Source: Endozoicomonas sp. OPT23
Lineage (GTDB): Bacteria > Pseudomonadota > Gammaproteobacteria > Pseudomonadales > Endozoicomonadaceae
Length of the DNA stretch: 64,000 nucleotides
Direction: 5' to 3'
Assembly: GCF_009653635.1 (NCBI RefSeq)
Contig: NZ_PPFD01000006.1
Location: forward strand, 620,001-684,000
A model generated the notes under the pieces. The model saw nothing but the letters and a program-made list of their open reading frames with translations, was not told the DNA's origin and ran no database searches. A program made the position numbers and the translations under genes. Every line of letters starts with the position of its first letter. The stretch's first letter is position 1. This document shows positions 51,194 to 58,173 of the stretch, one piece after another.

Positions 51194-52180
51194 CTAATCC
51201 ATCAGACAGAGGACATCAGCCGCCTTGAGGTTACAATAGCGGTTCAGTTGAGAGAGTGTTTTATGACCAGAAATCACCTGTAGCTGTGGAGCCGTCAAGC
51301 CTTTATTTGCATAATGAGTAATAGCCGTATGCCTCAGGTCGTGGAATCGAATATCCCTTAGCCCTGCTCTCTTCTTAGCTCTTGAGAAAGCCTTTGTCAC
51401 AGCATCAGGAGTAACAGGGAATACGACAGTGGCAGGTCTCATAGGAAGGGCAGACAGGAGCTGTACAGCAGCCTCAGAGAGAGGTACTACACGCTGTCCG
51501 GTCTTTGAATCAGGAAGGGTAATTATACGTCTATTAAGGTCTATCCAGTCCCAATTAAGAGCCACAAGTTCAGACCTTCTCATACTGGTATAAACAGCAA
51601 GTTCAAAGATTGGTTTCATCCTATCAGGAGCGTTAGCAAGTAGAAGGTTTAACTCACCCTTTGTAGCCGTTCTGTCTCTAGGTAGGTTCTCTGATGGTAG
51701 GTGCAGACTCTTAATAGGGTTATCAACTGTAACCTTCAGTGTCTTAATTGCGAATGTATAAACTCTTGATATAAATAGAAGGTCTTTTCTGACAGTAGTT
51801 CCTGTCAGCTTCTTAAGTCTGGTATCTCTTATTACTTCTAAATCAATAGGGGATAAGGTTAGGAGGGTTCTGTTCTTCAGGTAGGGTAAAAGTCTGCGGA
51901 TATAACCTTCTTCTTTATCTGGCCTCTTCAGTCTGCTCTGGATGGAACCTATATAAAGAAGGAATAACTCAGGGAAAGGGTAGTCTTGGCCTTCAGGTAG
52001 CTTCTCGGAGACCGTCCCTTCTACTGCATCGACTATTAAAGCTTCTACCTTCTCAGCCCAATAAATAGCCTCTGCTTTTGTAGTGAAGGTTTTATTCTGA
52101 GTCGGGTATCCTTTCTTCCTTATTATGGCTTTCCAGTTTCCAGACTTTTGTTGTTGATATGAAGGCATGAGTACACTCAT
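51194..52180 (-). CDS. int: Tyrosine recombinase/integrase of the element
   Basis: A 328-residue phage-type integrase. The N-terminal ~60 residues form an arm-binding-like region (GNWKAIIRKKGYPTQNKTFT), then a SAM-like core-binding domain at about 65-170, then the catalytic domain. Catalytic residues are visible in SMRRSELVALNW (Arg), HDLRHTAITHYANKG (His-x-x-Arg), ISGHKTLSQLNRYCNL (His, and the Tyr nucleophile). It inserts the element into the adjacent tRNA-Arg gene. The start may be the first ATG or the one four codons later; AAGTACA repeats overlap this start, so the enzyme could repress itself. Confidence 0.93.
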   Translation of the reverse strand: MSVLMPSYQQQKSGNWKAIIRKKGYPTQNKTFTTKAEAIYWAEKVEALIVDAVEGTVSEKLPEGQDYPFPELFLLYIGSIQSRLKRPDKEEGYIRRLLPYLKNRTLLTLSPIDLEVIRDTRLKKLTGTTVRKDLLFISRVYTFAIKTLKVTVDNPIKSLHLPSENLPRDRTATKGELNLLLANAPDRMKPIFELAVYTSMRRSELVALNWDWIDLNRRIITLPDSKTGQRVVPLSEAAVQLLSALPMRPATVVFPVTPDAVTKAFSRAKKRAGLRDIRFHDLRHTAITHYANKGLTAPQLQVISGHKTLSQLNRYCNLKAADVLCLMD

Positions 52181-52201
52181 AAGTACAGTAAGCTAAGTAC
52201 A
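52169..52201. repeat. AAGTACA repeats near the right end (possible integrase arm sites)
   Basis: GAGTACA at 52169 and AAGTACA at 52181 and 52195 lie 35-65 bp from the right attachment repeat and overlap the integrase start. They are in the same orientation as the three copies near the left end. Confidence 0.55.
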
Positions 52202-52234
52202 GAGAGTGTTAGAAGTAGTGCGAGGCTTGGTATG

Positions 52235-52283
52235 ACTGGCGCTCCCGAGTGGATTCGAACCACTGGCCTATCGCTTAGGAGGC
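52235..52283 (-). repeat. Right attachment repeat (within the intact tRNA-Arg)
   Basis: Identical over 49 bp to 43535-43583. It spans the tRNA 3' end to the anticodon loop, so strand exchange probably occurs in the anticodon-arm part, as in many tRNA-targeting integrases. Confidence 0.95.
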
Positions 52284-52313
52284 GATTGCTCTATCCAGCT
52301 GAGCTACGGGAGC
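52237..52313 (-). tRNA. tRNA-Arg(CCT)
   Basis: A 77-nt gene with 3' CCA encoded. The acceptor stem GCTCCCG/CGGGAGC, D stem GCTC/GAGC, anticodon stem ATCGC/GCGAT and T stem AGTGG/CCACT all pair perfectly. The anticodon loop CTCCTAA gives anticodon CCT, which reads AGG arginine codons. It remains intact after integration because the element carries the replacement 3' part. Confidence 0.97.
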
Positions 52314-52451
52314 ATAAGAAAAGCCAGCGATCTGTCTGCTTTTTAACAAAGCGTCGCTGACTTATTTGCATTCTATATAATGAAGTGATTTTTGCCAATA
52401 CTGTCTGAAGGTTATTGAGTATATTTACATCGTCCTAAACAGTTGATTAAT

Positions 52452-52634
52452 CTATTGTTTAGGTAAGACTTCTTCAACAGCCTGCTCAAACTTCAGCATT
52501 TTATCAGCCAGCCGACTGCTGTCGACGGTTAAACTCCCTTCCAGATAAGCTGCTCTCAGCATCTGAATATGGGCTTGCCTGTCTTCAGGCGATGTGTGAT
52601 CGCTTTTACTGCCAACTTCAAGATTTCTATCCAT
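52452..52634 (-). CDS. 60-residue FlgM-like protein (possible anti-sigma-28 factor)
   Basis: The C-terminal half (IQMLRAAYLEGSLTVDSSRL, then ADKMLKFEQAVEEV) closely follows the FlgM helix pattern (xIxxLRxAIxxGxYxVDxxxIAxKLLxFE), which binds sigma-28. The N-terminal part is short and polar, and full FlgM proteins are usually about 90-100 residues. An AGGAGG sequence lies six bases before the start, the best Shine-Dalgarno in this part of the window, so the gene is very likely expressed. No flagellar genes are adjacent. It could be a second FlgM or an unrelated helical protein. Confidence 0.55.
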   Translation of the reverse strand: MDRNLEVGSKSDHTSPEDRQAHIQMLRAAYLEGSLTVDSSRLADKMLKFEQAVEEVLPKQ

Positions 52635-52916
52635 GTTTCCTCCTGAGCGTGACGTGACTCATAGTCGCACAAACATTGACCACACACCAGAGCATTTTTT
52701 AAACAGCCGATTCTGCCGATATCGACCTGAAGAGCACTCATATAAACCCTTTCGGGTTCATATAACGTCATAAGCTTTTACTTTATTTTACGGACAGTGA
52801 GATAATTCCGTGAAATACTCATAGCCAGAAAAAGCCAATGCATTTAGCTTATGTGACCCAATTGGCGTCACATTCTGGACTCAGGCAGTTAAATCAGGGA
52901 CGAAGAGGGACATGCT

Positions 52917-53633
52917 GTGGCCAAAACATCTACTACTTCCAAATCTGGCAAAATGAAAAATACTTTCTTAGCAATTCTATTATCCTGCGGCATGATCAGT
53001 GTCGGCCATGCGCAAGTCGTTTCCTATGACGACCCATGGGAAGGAGCCAACCGGGCAGTATTCAGGTTTAATGATGTCATCGACAGCTATGCCCTTAAGC
53101 CTCTGGCTAAAGGCTATGACAAGGTAACACCGAAACCGGTACAGAACCTGGTGGCCAACTTTTTCAACAACCTTGGCGAAATCCGTAACGCAGCTAACTC
53201 ACTGCTGCAGTTCAAACTGGGTGAAACAGCAACCGCGATTGGTCGCTTTGGTTTGAATTCAACCGTTGGCATGCTGGGTATGGTGGATGTTGCAACACCG
53301 ATTGGGTTGGAAGAAAAGTATGAGGACTTTGGTCTGACTCTGGCTAACTGGGGTGCACCTTCAGGCCCTTACGTTGTACTGCCGATTTTCGGCCCTAAAA
53401 CGCTTCGTTCAGGCCTTGGTCTCTACCCTGACTCATACCTTGATCCTCAGGGTTACATTTCTCCGGATAAGGACAAGTACATCGCCAAAGGCATTGATCT
53501 CGTCAATCTCCGCGCTAATCTGCTAGGCTCTGAAGAGCTTGTTGTAGGTGATCGTTACAGTTTTATTCGCGATGCCTACCTGCAGCGCCGTGAATACATG
53601 ATTACCGGTGAGCTGCCTGGCGACGGTTTCTAA
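52917..53633 (+). CDS. mlaA: MlaA (VacJ)-family outer-membrane phospholipid-removal protein
   Basis: A 238-residue protein from GTG 52917, which has AGAGGG seven bases upstream; ATG 52953 is an alternative that leaves a shorter signal peptide. After the signal sequence the MlaA core follows: DDPWEGANRAVFRFNDVIDS, then FFNNLGEIRNAANSLLQ, RFGLNSTVGMLGMVDVA and APSGPYVVLPIFGP. MlaA removes misplaced phospholipids from the outer leaflet and passes them to MlaC. A lipobox is weak (LLSC), and cleavage after HAQ by signal peptidase I is equally possible. It precedes rssB and rssC, an order also known in Pseudomonas. Confidence 0.9.
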   Translation: MAKTSTTSKSGKMKNTFLAILLSCGMISVGHAQVVSYDDPWEGANRAVFRFNDVIDSYALKPLAKGYDKVTPKPVQNLVANFFNNLGEIRNAANSLLQFKLGETATAIGRFGLNSTVGMLGMVDVATPIGLEEKYEDFGLTLANWGAPSGPYVVLPIFGPKTLRSGLGLYPDSYLDPQGYISPDKDKYIAKGIDLVNLRANLLGSEELVVGDRYSFIRDAYLQRREYMITGELPGDGF

Positions 53634-53644
53634 CTCAAACTCTT

Positions 53645-53671
53645 GCCGGTACTGCTTGCGGCAGTATCGGC
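53645..53671 (+). terminator. Terminator-like hairpin after mlaA
   Basis: An 11-bp stem (GCCGGTACTGC / GCAGTATCGGC, with one G-T pair) and a 5-nt loop lie 11 bp after the mlaA stop. There is no U-tract, so readthrough into rssB is possible. Confidence 0.5.
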
Positions 53672-53772
53672 TTGAGAGTATGTTTCAAATAATATGCGAT
53701 GTTAACTATACCTTTTCCTGAAGCACACTCTGAGCAAACGCCTATGTATCCTGTCAGCCGAGAGGTTCTCAT

Positions 53773-54951
53773 ATGAGTCTGGCCAGCAATACCATTCTGG
53801 TCATTGATGATGACACTATTGTCAGAGAGAGCATCGTGGCCTATCTCGAGGACAGTGGTTTCAGAGTGATACAGGCTGAGAATGGTGAGCAGGGGCTGGC
53901 AACCTACTCAGAGATATCGCCCGACCTTATTCTGTGCGATCTGCGAATGCCTCGTATGGACGGCCTTGCCGTATTGCGCAATGTTCGGGAATTGTCGCTG
54001 GATACACCTTTTATTGTCGTATCGGGTGCCGGGGTTATGGCTGATGTAGTCGAAGCCCTAAGGCTTGGTGCCAATGATTACATCATCAAACCAATCGTTG
54101 ATCTGGAAGTTCTTGAGTATGCGATCAATCGTGCCCTTGAGAGCGCTCAGTTGACCGTTGAAAATCGACGGTACAGAGAAAGCCTTGAGGAAGCGATTAA
54201 ATCTCTGGAAAACAACCTGCACCTGCTTAAAGAAGATCAAAAAGCCGGCCGTCAGGTTCAGATGCGGATGCTTCCTCAGGAGCCACTGTGTTTTGAAAAC
54301 TTCAAAGTCGATCACAACATTATCCCGTCGCTCTATCTGAGCGGTGACTTTGTTGATTACTTTGAATTGAATGAGCACAGCTTCGCTTTTTACCTGGCCG
54401 ATGTTTCCGGCCATGGCGCATCGTCAGCCTTTGTCACTGTGTTACTGAAACATATGTCCATGCAATTATTGCGTGAGTACCAGTCCCATGGTGGCCGAGC
54501 CAAAGTCAAACCCTCGCACGTACTGAGCTTTATCAATCGAAGTTTACTGGAAGCCGGTCTGGGAAAACATATTGTAGTTTTTGGCGGTGTTATTGATACC
54601 CGGGATGAAACTCTGACCTATGCCTTTGGTGGTCACTATCCTCTCCCTATCATCAGCACGCCGGAAAAAACCAGCTGCATTGAAGGTCGTGGTCTGCCTG
54701 TAGGCCTTTTTGAGGATGCCAGCTTTCAGGACGTTACAATAGACTTGCCCAAGCAATTCACCTTGACTATCCTGTCCGACGGTATTCTGGAGGTACTGCC
54801 ACAGCAGACACTTCAGGAGAAGGAAGACTATTTGTTGTCTGTCATCAGAGAGGGAGCCGACAACGTTTCAGCACTGACCGAAAAACTGGGTTTGCATAAG
54901 ATTAAGGAAACCCCGGACGACGTTGCCATGCTGATACTGGCTCGAAGTTGA
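53773..54951 (+). CDS. rssB: Response regulator fused to PP2C-type phosphatase, RssB-like
   Basis: A 392-residue protein. An N-terminal receiver domain (residues 1-125) has the phospho-acceptor Asp56 in LILCDLRMPRMDG and the conserved Lys near 105 (IIKPI). A coiled-coil linker at about 130-165 follows, then a C-terminal PP2C/SpoIIE phosphatase domain (SLYLSGDFVDYFELNE ... LADVSGHGASSAFVTVLL ... LTILSDGILEVL). In Pseudomonas, RssB with the anti-sigma antagonist RssC acts in a partner-switching system linked to the general stress sigma factor RpoS. The gene overlaps rssC by 4 bp (ATGA), so the two are translated together. Confidence 0.88.
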   Translation: MSLASNTILVIDDDTIVRESIVAYLEDSGFRVIQAENGEQGLATYSEISPDLILCDLRMPRMDGLAVLRNVRELSLDTPFIVVSGAGVMADVVEALRLGANDYIIKPIVDLEVLEYAINRALESAQLTVENRRYRESLEEAIKSLENNLHLLKEDQKAGRQVQMRMLPQEPLCFENFKVDHNIIPSLYLSGDFVDYFELNEHSFAFYLADVSGHGASSAFVTVLLKHMSMQLLREYQSHGGRAKVKPSHVLSFINRSLLEAGLGKHIVVFGGVIDTRDETLTYAFGGHYPLPIISTPEKTSCIEGRGLPVGLFEDASFQDVTIDLPKQFTLTILSDGILEVLPQQTLQEKEDYLLSVIREGADNVSALTEKLGLHKIKETPDDVAMLILARS

Positions 54952-55466
54952 GCATGAATCCAGGAAAATTACAGTACGCTGAAAACGAAGGCACTTATGT
55001 CCTGAAACTCTCAGGCGAAGTGCGTTTGAACCTTTGCTCCAGTCTTGAGTTGTTTCTTGATCGAATGTTCTCCGAACCTGGCTTCAAGTCAGTGATCATT
55101 GACCTTTCAGCAACAGAAACTATCGACAGTACATCGCTCGGTTTACTGGCAAGGCTCTCGATTCAGGCTAAAAAGCAATTTGGGCTGACTCCTGTCATTA
55201 TCTCCACACACGAAGACATCACCCGCATCCTGATGAGCATGGGGTTTGATTCTGTTTTCAATATTGTTGAACAGCTGGAAGGTCTTGAGAATCTCAATCT
55301 GGCGCTTAACAGCATTGGCTGTGATTCGGCGGATGAACAGACAGCGCAAGCTCAGCGGGTTATTGATGCCCATAAAGTGCTAATGAGCATGAATGAAGAA
55401 AACCAGAAAGCCTTTGGTGAACTGGTTTCCCAGCTGGAAGAAGTTCAGAGCCGTCAGGAAAGCTGA
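54948..55466 (+). CDS. rssC: STAS-domain anti-sigma factor antagonist, RssC-like
   Basis: A 172-residue protein with a STAS domain at about residues 10-105: GEVRLNLCSSLELFLDRMF, then IIDLSATETIDSTSLGLLARL with the phosphorylatable serine next to the conserved Asp. A C-terminal extension of about 60 charged residues is probably coiled coil. RssC-type antagonists are dephosphorylated by the neighbouring RssB phosphatase and then bind a partner kinase or anti-sigma factor. Start codon overlaps the rssB stop. Confidence 0.88.
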   Translation: MSMNPGKLQYAENEGTYVLKLSGEVRLNLCSSLELFLDRMFSEPGFKSVIIDLSATETIDSTSLGLLARLSIQAKKQFGLTPVIISTHEDITRILMSMGFDSVFNIVEQLEGLENLNLALNSIGCDSADEQTAQAQRVIDAHKVLMSMNEENQKAFGELVSQLEEVQSRQES

Positions 55467-55496
55467 CCGCTCTGCAACCAGTCAAAATGCCTTCAA

Positions 55497-56561
55497 TCAA
55501 TCTTTGATGAAGTTTTCCTTAACCTGCAGACGAACTGCTTCCACTTCTTCAACCGCTTTCATCAATACTTCGAGCCCTGCACCTTTCTTGTGGGCATTCT
55601 CACTGATATAGCGACGGAATCTGCGCGCGCCGGGCTCTCCTTGATACAGCCCCAGCAAATGACGAGTGATATGGCTGAGATACGCCCCTGAGGACAGTTC
55701 TTTTTCCATATACGGCAGCATTTGTTCAATGATGGCTCTGCGCTCAGGCAGTGGCTTTTCAGAACCGTACAAACGGTTATCCACTTCCGCTAACAAGTAA
55801 GGATTATGGTACGCCTCACGACCCAGCATAACGCCATCTAGATGCTGAAGATGCTGGCTAATATCATCAAAGCTTTTTATGCCGCCGTTGATGGTAACTT
55901 CAAGACCCGGAAAATCCTTCTTCAACTGGTAAACCACTTCCGGTTTCAGCGGTGGTACATCGCGGTTTTCTTTCGGCGATAATCCCTGAAGAATGGCAAT
56001 ACGCGCATGAACAATAAACGTTTCGCAACCCGCTTCAGCAACAGTGCCGACAAAGTCCACCAGCTCTTCGTAAGATTCACGACCGTCAATACCAATTCGA
56101 TGCTTGACCGTGACAGGTATCGAAACACTGTCTTTCATTGCCTTCACAGCATTAGCAACCGTTTCCGGCTCCGCCATCAGACAGGCACCAATACGACCAT
56201 TTTGAACCCTGTCACTTGGGCAACCAACGTTCAGGTTCACTTCCTGATAGCCAGCCTGCTCGCCATAACGAGCGGATAAGGCCAAATGCTCCGGGTCATT
56301 ACCACCTAACTGAAGTGCCAGAGGATACTCCTCGGGAGAGTGACGAAGAAAACGTTCCTTGTCACCGAACACCAGAGCACCAGTAGTCACCATCTCAGTA
56401 TAAAGCAGGGAATGCTCACTGAGCAGACGATGAAAATAACGACAGTGCCTGTCAGTCCAGTCCATCATGGGGGCAACACTGAACAGCCTGGAAACAGGCT
56501 TCGCAACGATTGAATCAGTCTTTTGTTGAGAACCGATGGCTTGTGTCAGGCCTTCTGTCAT
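55497..56561 (-). CDS. dusA: tRNA-dihydrouridine(20/20a) synthase
   Basis: A 354-residue FMN enzyme. The N-terminal FMN-binding segment SVAPMMDWTDRHCRYFHRLL is followed by the catalytic-cysteine segment NLNVGCPSDRVQNGRIGACL (Cys114). MVTTGAL, VKHRIGIDG and the phosphate-binding INGGIKSFDD/GVMLGREAYHNPY also match DusA rather than DusB or DusC. It reduces uridines at positions 20 and 20a of the D loop of tRNAs. The first ~25 residues are extra compared with some homologues, so the start could be internal. It is convergent with rssC. Confidence 0.94.
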   Translation of the reverse strand: MTEGLTQAIGSQQKTDSIVAKPVSRLFSVAPMMDWTDRHCRYFHRLLSEHSLLYTEMVTTGALVFGDKERFLRHSPEEYPLALQLGGNDPEHLALSARYGEQAGYQEVNLNVGCPSDRVQNGRIGACLMAEPETVANAVKAMKDSVSIPVTVKHRIGIDGRESYEELVDFVGTVAEAGCETFIVHARIAILQGLSPKENRDVPPLKPEVVYQLKKDFPGLEVTINGGIKSFDDISQHLQHLDGVMLGREAYHNPYLLAEVDNRLYGSEKPLPERRAIIEQMLPYMEKELSSGAYLSHITRHLLGLYQGEPGARRFRRYISENAHKKGAGLEVLMKAVEEVEAVRLQVKENFIKD

Positions 56562-56755
56562 TCAGAACCTCAGTAAAATACTATCTGGCTTTAACCACTC
56601 GTTATTGAGCAGTACAATTAATCAGAGCGAATAGTAAAGAGATTAGCGGTTTCAGGAAAGTTTCTGACAGAGGTAAATGCCACAAAGTTCCGGCAGGAAG
56701 CGAAACAAAGTGGATGCAAATGAACCTGTCAACCGCAGTCCACAGGTCCTGAACT

Positions 56756-57778
56756 TTACAGTGCGAGCAGTTGTTTTCCTTTATTTTCACCCTGGAACAA
56801 TCGTTCAAGCGTTGCAGGAATCTGATCAAACCCTTCCTGAATATCTTCCCGATATTTAATCTTCCCGGACATTACCCACTCTCCAAGCTTGCCTGCTGCC
56901 TCTTCAACCCGGTCAAGGTAGTCCAGCATAATAAAACCCTGCATTTTAATACGGCGGGTAATCAAATACTTCAGGTTGGCAGGACCTGGCTGAGGTTGCT
57001 CGGCGTTGTACTCACTGATCTGGCCACAGAGCACGATACGACCAAAATCAGCCATATGTTCAATGGCCTGCTCCAGCGTTTCACCACCTACGTTGTCAAA
57101 AAAGATATCAACACCTGAAGGGCAAAGCTCTGACAGGCACTGATGTATATTTCTGGTTTTATAATTGATAGCTTCGTCTGCACCGCATTCATCTTTCAAC
57201 CACTGGCATTTTTCATCGGTACCAGCGATGGCAATAACACGACAGCCTTTCAGTTTTGCCAACTGAACCACTACCGAACCAACTGCTCCCGCAGCGCCTG
57301 AAACCAAAACCGTTTCACCGGGCTGAGGCCGACCAACATCCATCATACCGAAATAAGCTGTCAGACTGCTGCCTCCGAATACTGACAGTACTGTAGTTGG
57401 CGGAATACCTTCAGCCACAGCTGTTGGCGGAACCAGATCATTTGGCCCGGCAACGGCATAGTCCTGCCAGCCAAACATTCCCTGCACCAGACTGCCTTCA
57501 GGCCAGCTCCGGTTGTCAGAACGAATAACTTTAGCGACGGATGATGCTCTCATCACTTCACCAATCTGCACCGGTGGCAGATAGCTGGGTTCGTCATCCA
57601 TCCAGCCTCGCATGGCCGGGTCAAAACTAAGATAGAGATTCTGCAACAACACTTGGCCAGACTGCAGATCAGGCTCTGGAATGGCGCACTCTGCGTATTC
57701 AAAATTATCCTGACTGACCATTCCGGAAGGACGGGTTTTAAGCAACCATTGTCTGTTAATTGTTTGAGAAGCGGCCAT
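56756..57778 (-). CDS. NADP-dependent MDR-family oxidoreductase, CurA-like
   Basis: A 340-residue zinc-independent medium-chain dehydrogenase/reductase. The catalytic half contains NLYLSFDPAMRGWMDDEPSY, typical of the leukotriene B4 12-hydroxydehydrogenase/CurA group. The coenzyme-binding half has VLVSGAAGAVGSVVVQLAKLKG and DIFFDNVGGETLEQAI. Enzymes of this group reduce alpha,beta-unsaturated carbonyl compounds with NADPH and help detoxify aldehydes or quinones. Start is ATG 57778, with MAASQTINRQWLL similar to family members. Single gene with no functional neighbour. Confidence 0.92.
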   Translation of the reverse strand: MAASQTINRQWLLKTRPSGMVSQDNFEYAECAIPEPDLQSGQVLLQNLYLSFDPAMRGWMDDEPSYLPPVQIGEVMRASSVAKVIRSDNRSWPEGSLVQGMFGWQDYAVAGPNDLVPPTAVAEGIPPTTVLSVFGGSSLTAYFGMMDVGRPQPGETVLVSGAAGAVGSVVVQLAKLKGCRVIAIAGTDEKCQWLKDECGADEAINYKTRNIHQCLSELCPSGVDIFFDNVGGETLEQAIEHMADFGRIVLCGQISEYNAEQPQPGPANLKYLITRRIKMQGFIMLDYLDRVEEAAGKLGEWVMSGKIKYREDIQEGFDQIPATLERLFQGENKGKQLLAL

Positions 57779-57842
57779 TAATGGTTCCTGAATTTTTATT
57801 ACTATTTTCTGGATTGAACCTCAGAGACTGTTTAGAAAAATC

Positions 57843-58109
57843 TTAAGCAGCAACAACCTGACCACGATATATTCTGTGCGGTTTACTCTCTAAAGGTTCA
57901 GGCTCCAAAGATTCATTCAGCTGTTGAAACAAGTTATCAATCAATATCGACGTTTCCTGGGATACAGTGGGTTTAAGCCGTTTAAGTTGATCCAGAAGAC
58001 TGGGATCAATCAGGCTCAAAGCTTCACCCTGCTCGTTTTTTATACGACGTCTAATTGTTAGTAACAAATCCATCAGCTGTTTACTAGGGTTTGCAGGCAT
58101 AGAGTGCAT
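57843..58109 (-). CDS. 88-residue protein of unknown function
   Basis: A polar, probably helical protein (LLLTIRRRIKNEQGEALSLI, then QLKRLKPTVSQETSILIDNL) ending HRIYRGQVVAA. No signal peptide, membrane segment or family recognised. The gene lies between the MDR oxidoreductase and the FAD-dependent dehydrogenase gene on the same strand, with a 64-bp gap on each side. The start could be the first ATG or the fourth codon (MPANPSKQ). Confidence 0.55.
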   Translation of the reverse strand: MHSMPANPSKQLMDLLLTIRRRIKNEQGEALSLIDPSLLDQLKRLKPTVSQETSILIDNLFQQLNESLEPEPLESKPHRIYRGQVVAA

Positions 58110-58173
58110 TCTGATTCCTTTCTGTTTTCCCCATCAGCATCAAATCAGAATGCAAACTATGTGCCACGGGATA

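Larger units (their letters stand above)
43535..52283 (-). mobile_element. Integrative element in tRNA-Arg(CCT), one unit of 8,700 bp
   Basis: A 49-bp direct repeat (43535-43583 and 52235-52283) brackets this region; the right copy is part of the intact tRNA-Arg and the left copy is only its 3' part. A tyrosine integrase gene lies 55 bp from the right copy. All genes are on the minus strand and include a gpII/X-like Rep, a Rha-like regulator, a winged-helix protein, AP2 and LysM microproteins and small membrane proteins. AAGTACA repeats lie near both ends, and an iteron-like array and palindromes lie between the integrase and the winged-helix gene. No capsid, portal, terminase, Zot ATPase or conjugation gene is recognised. 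It could be a plasmid-like integrative element, a phage satellite, or an unusual small phage. Confidence 0.88.

Noticed and set aside
43535-52283. Ordinary tailed prophage or complete inovirus
   Set aside because: No terminase, portal, tail, Zot-type ATPase or recognisable major coat gene is present.
52556-52771. 71-codon minus-strand frame overlapping the FlgM-like gene
   Set aside because: No good ribosome-binding site or motif, and it overlaps a better supported gene in another frame.
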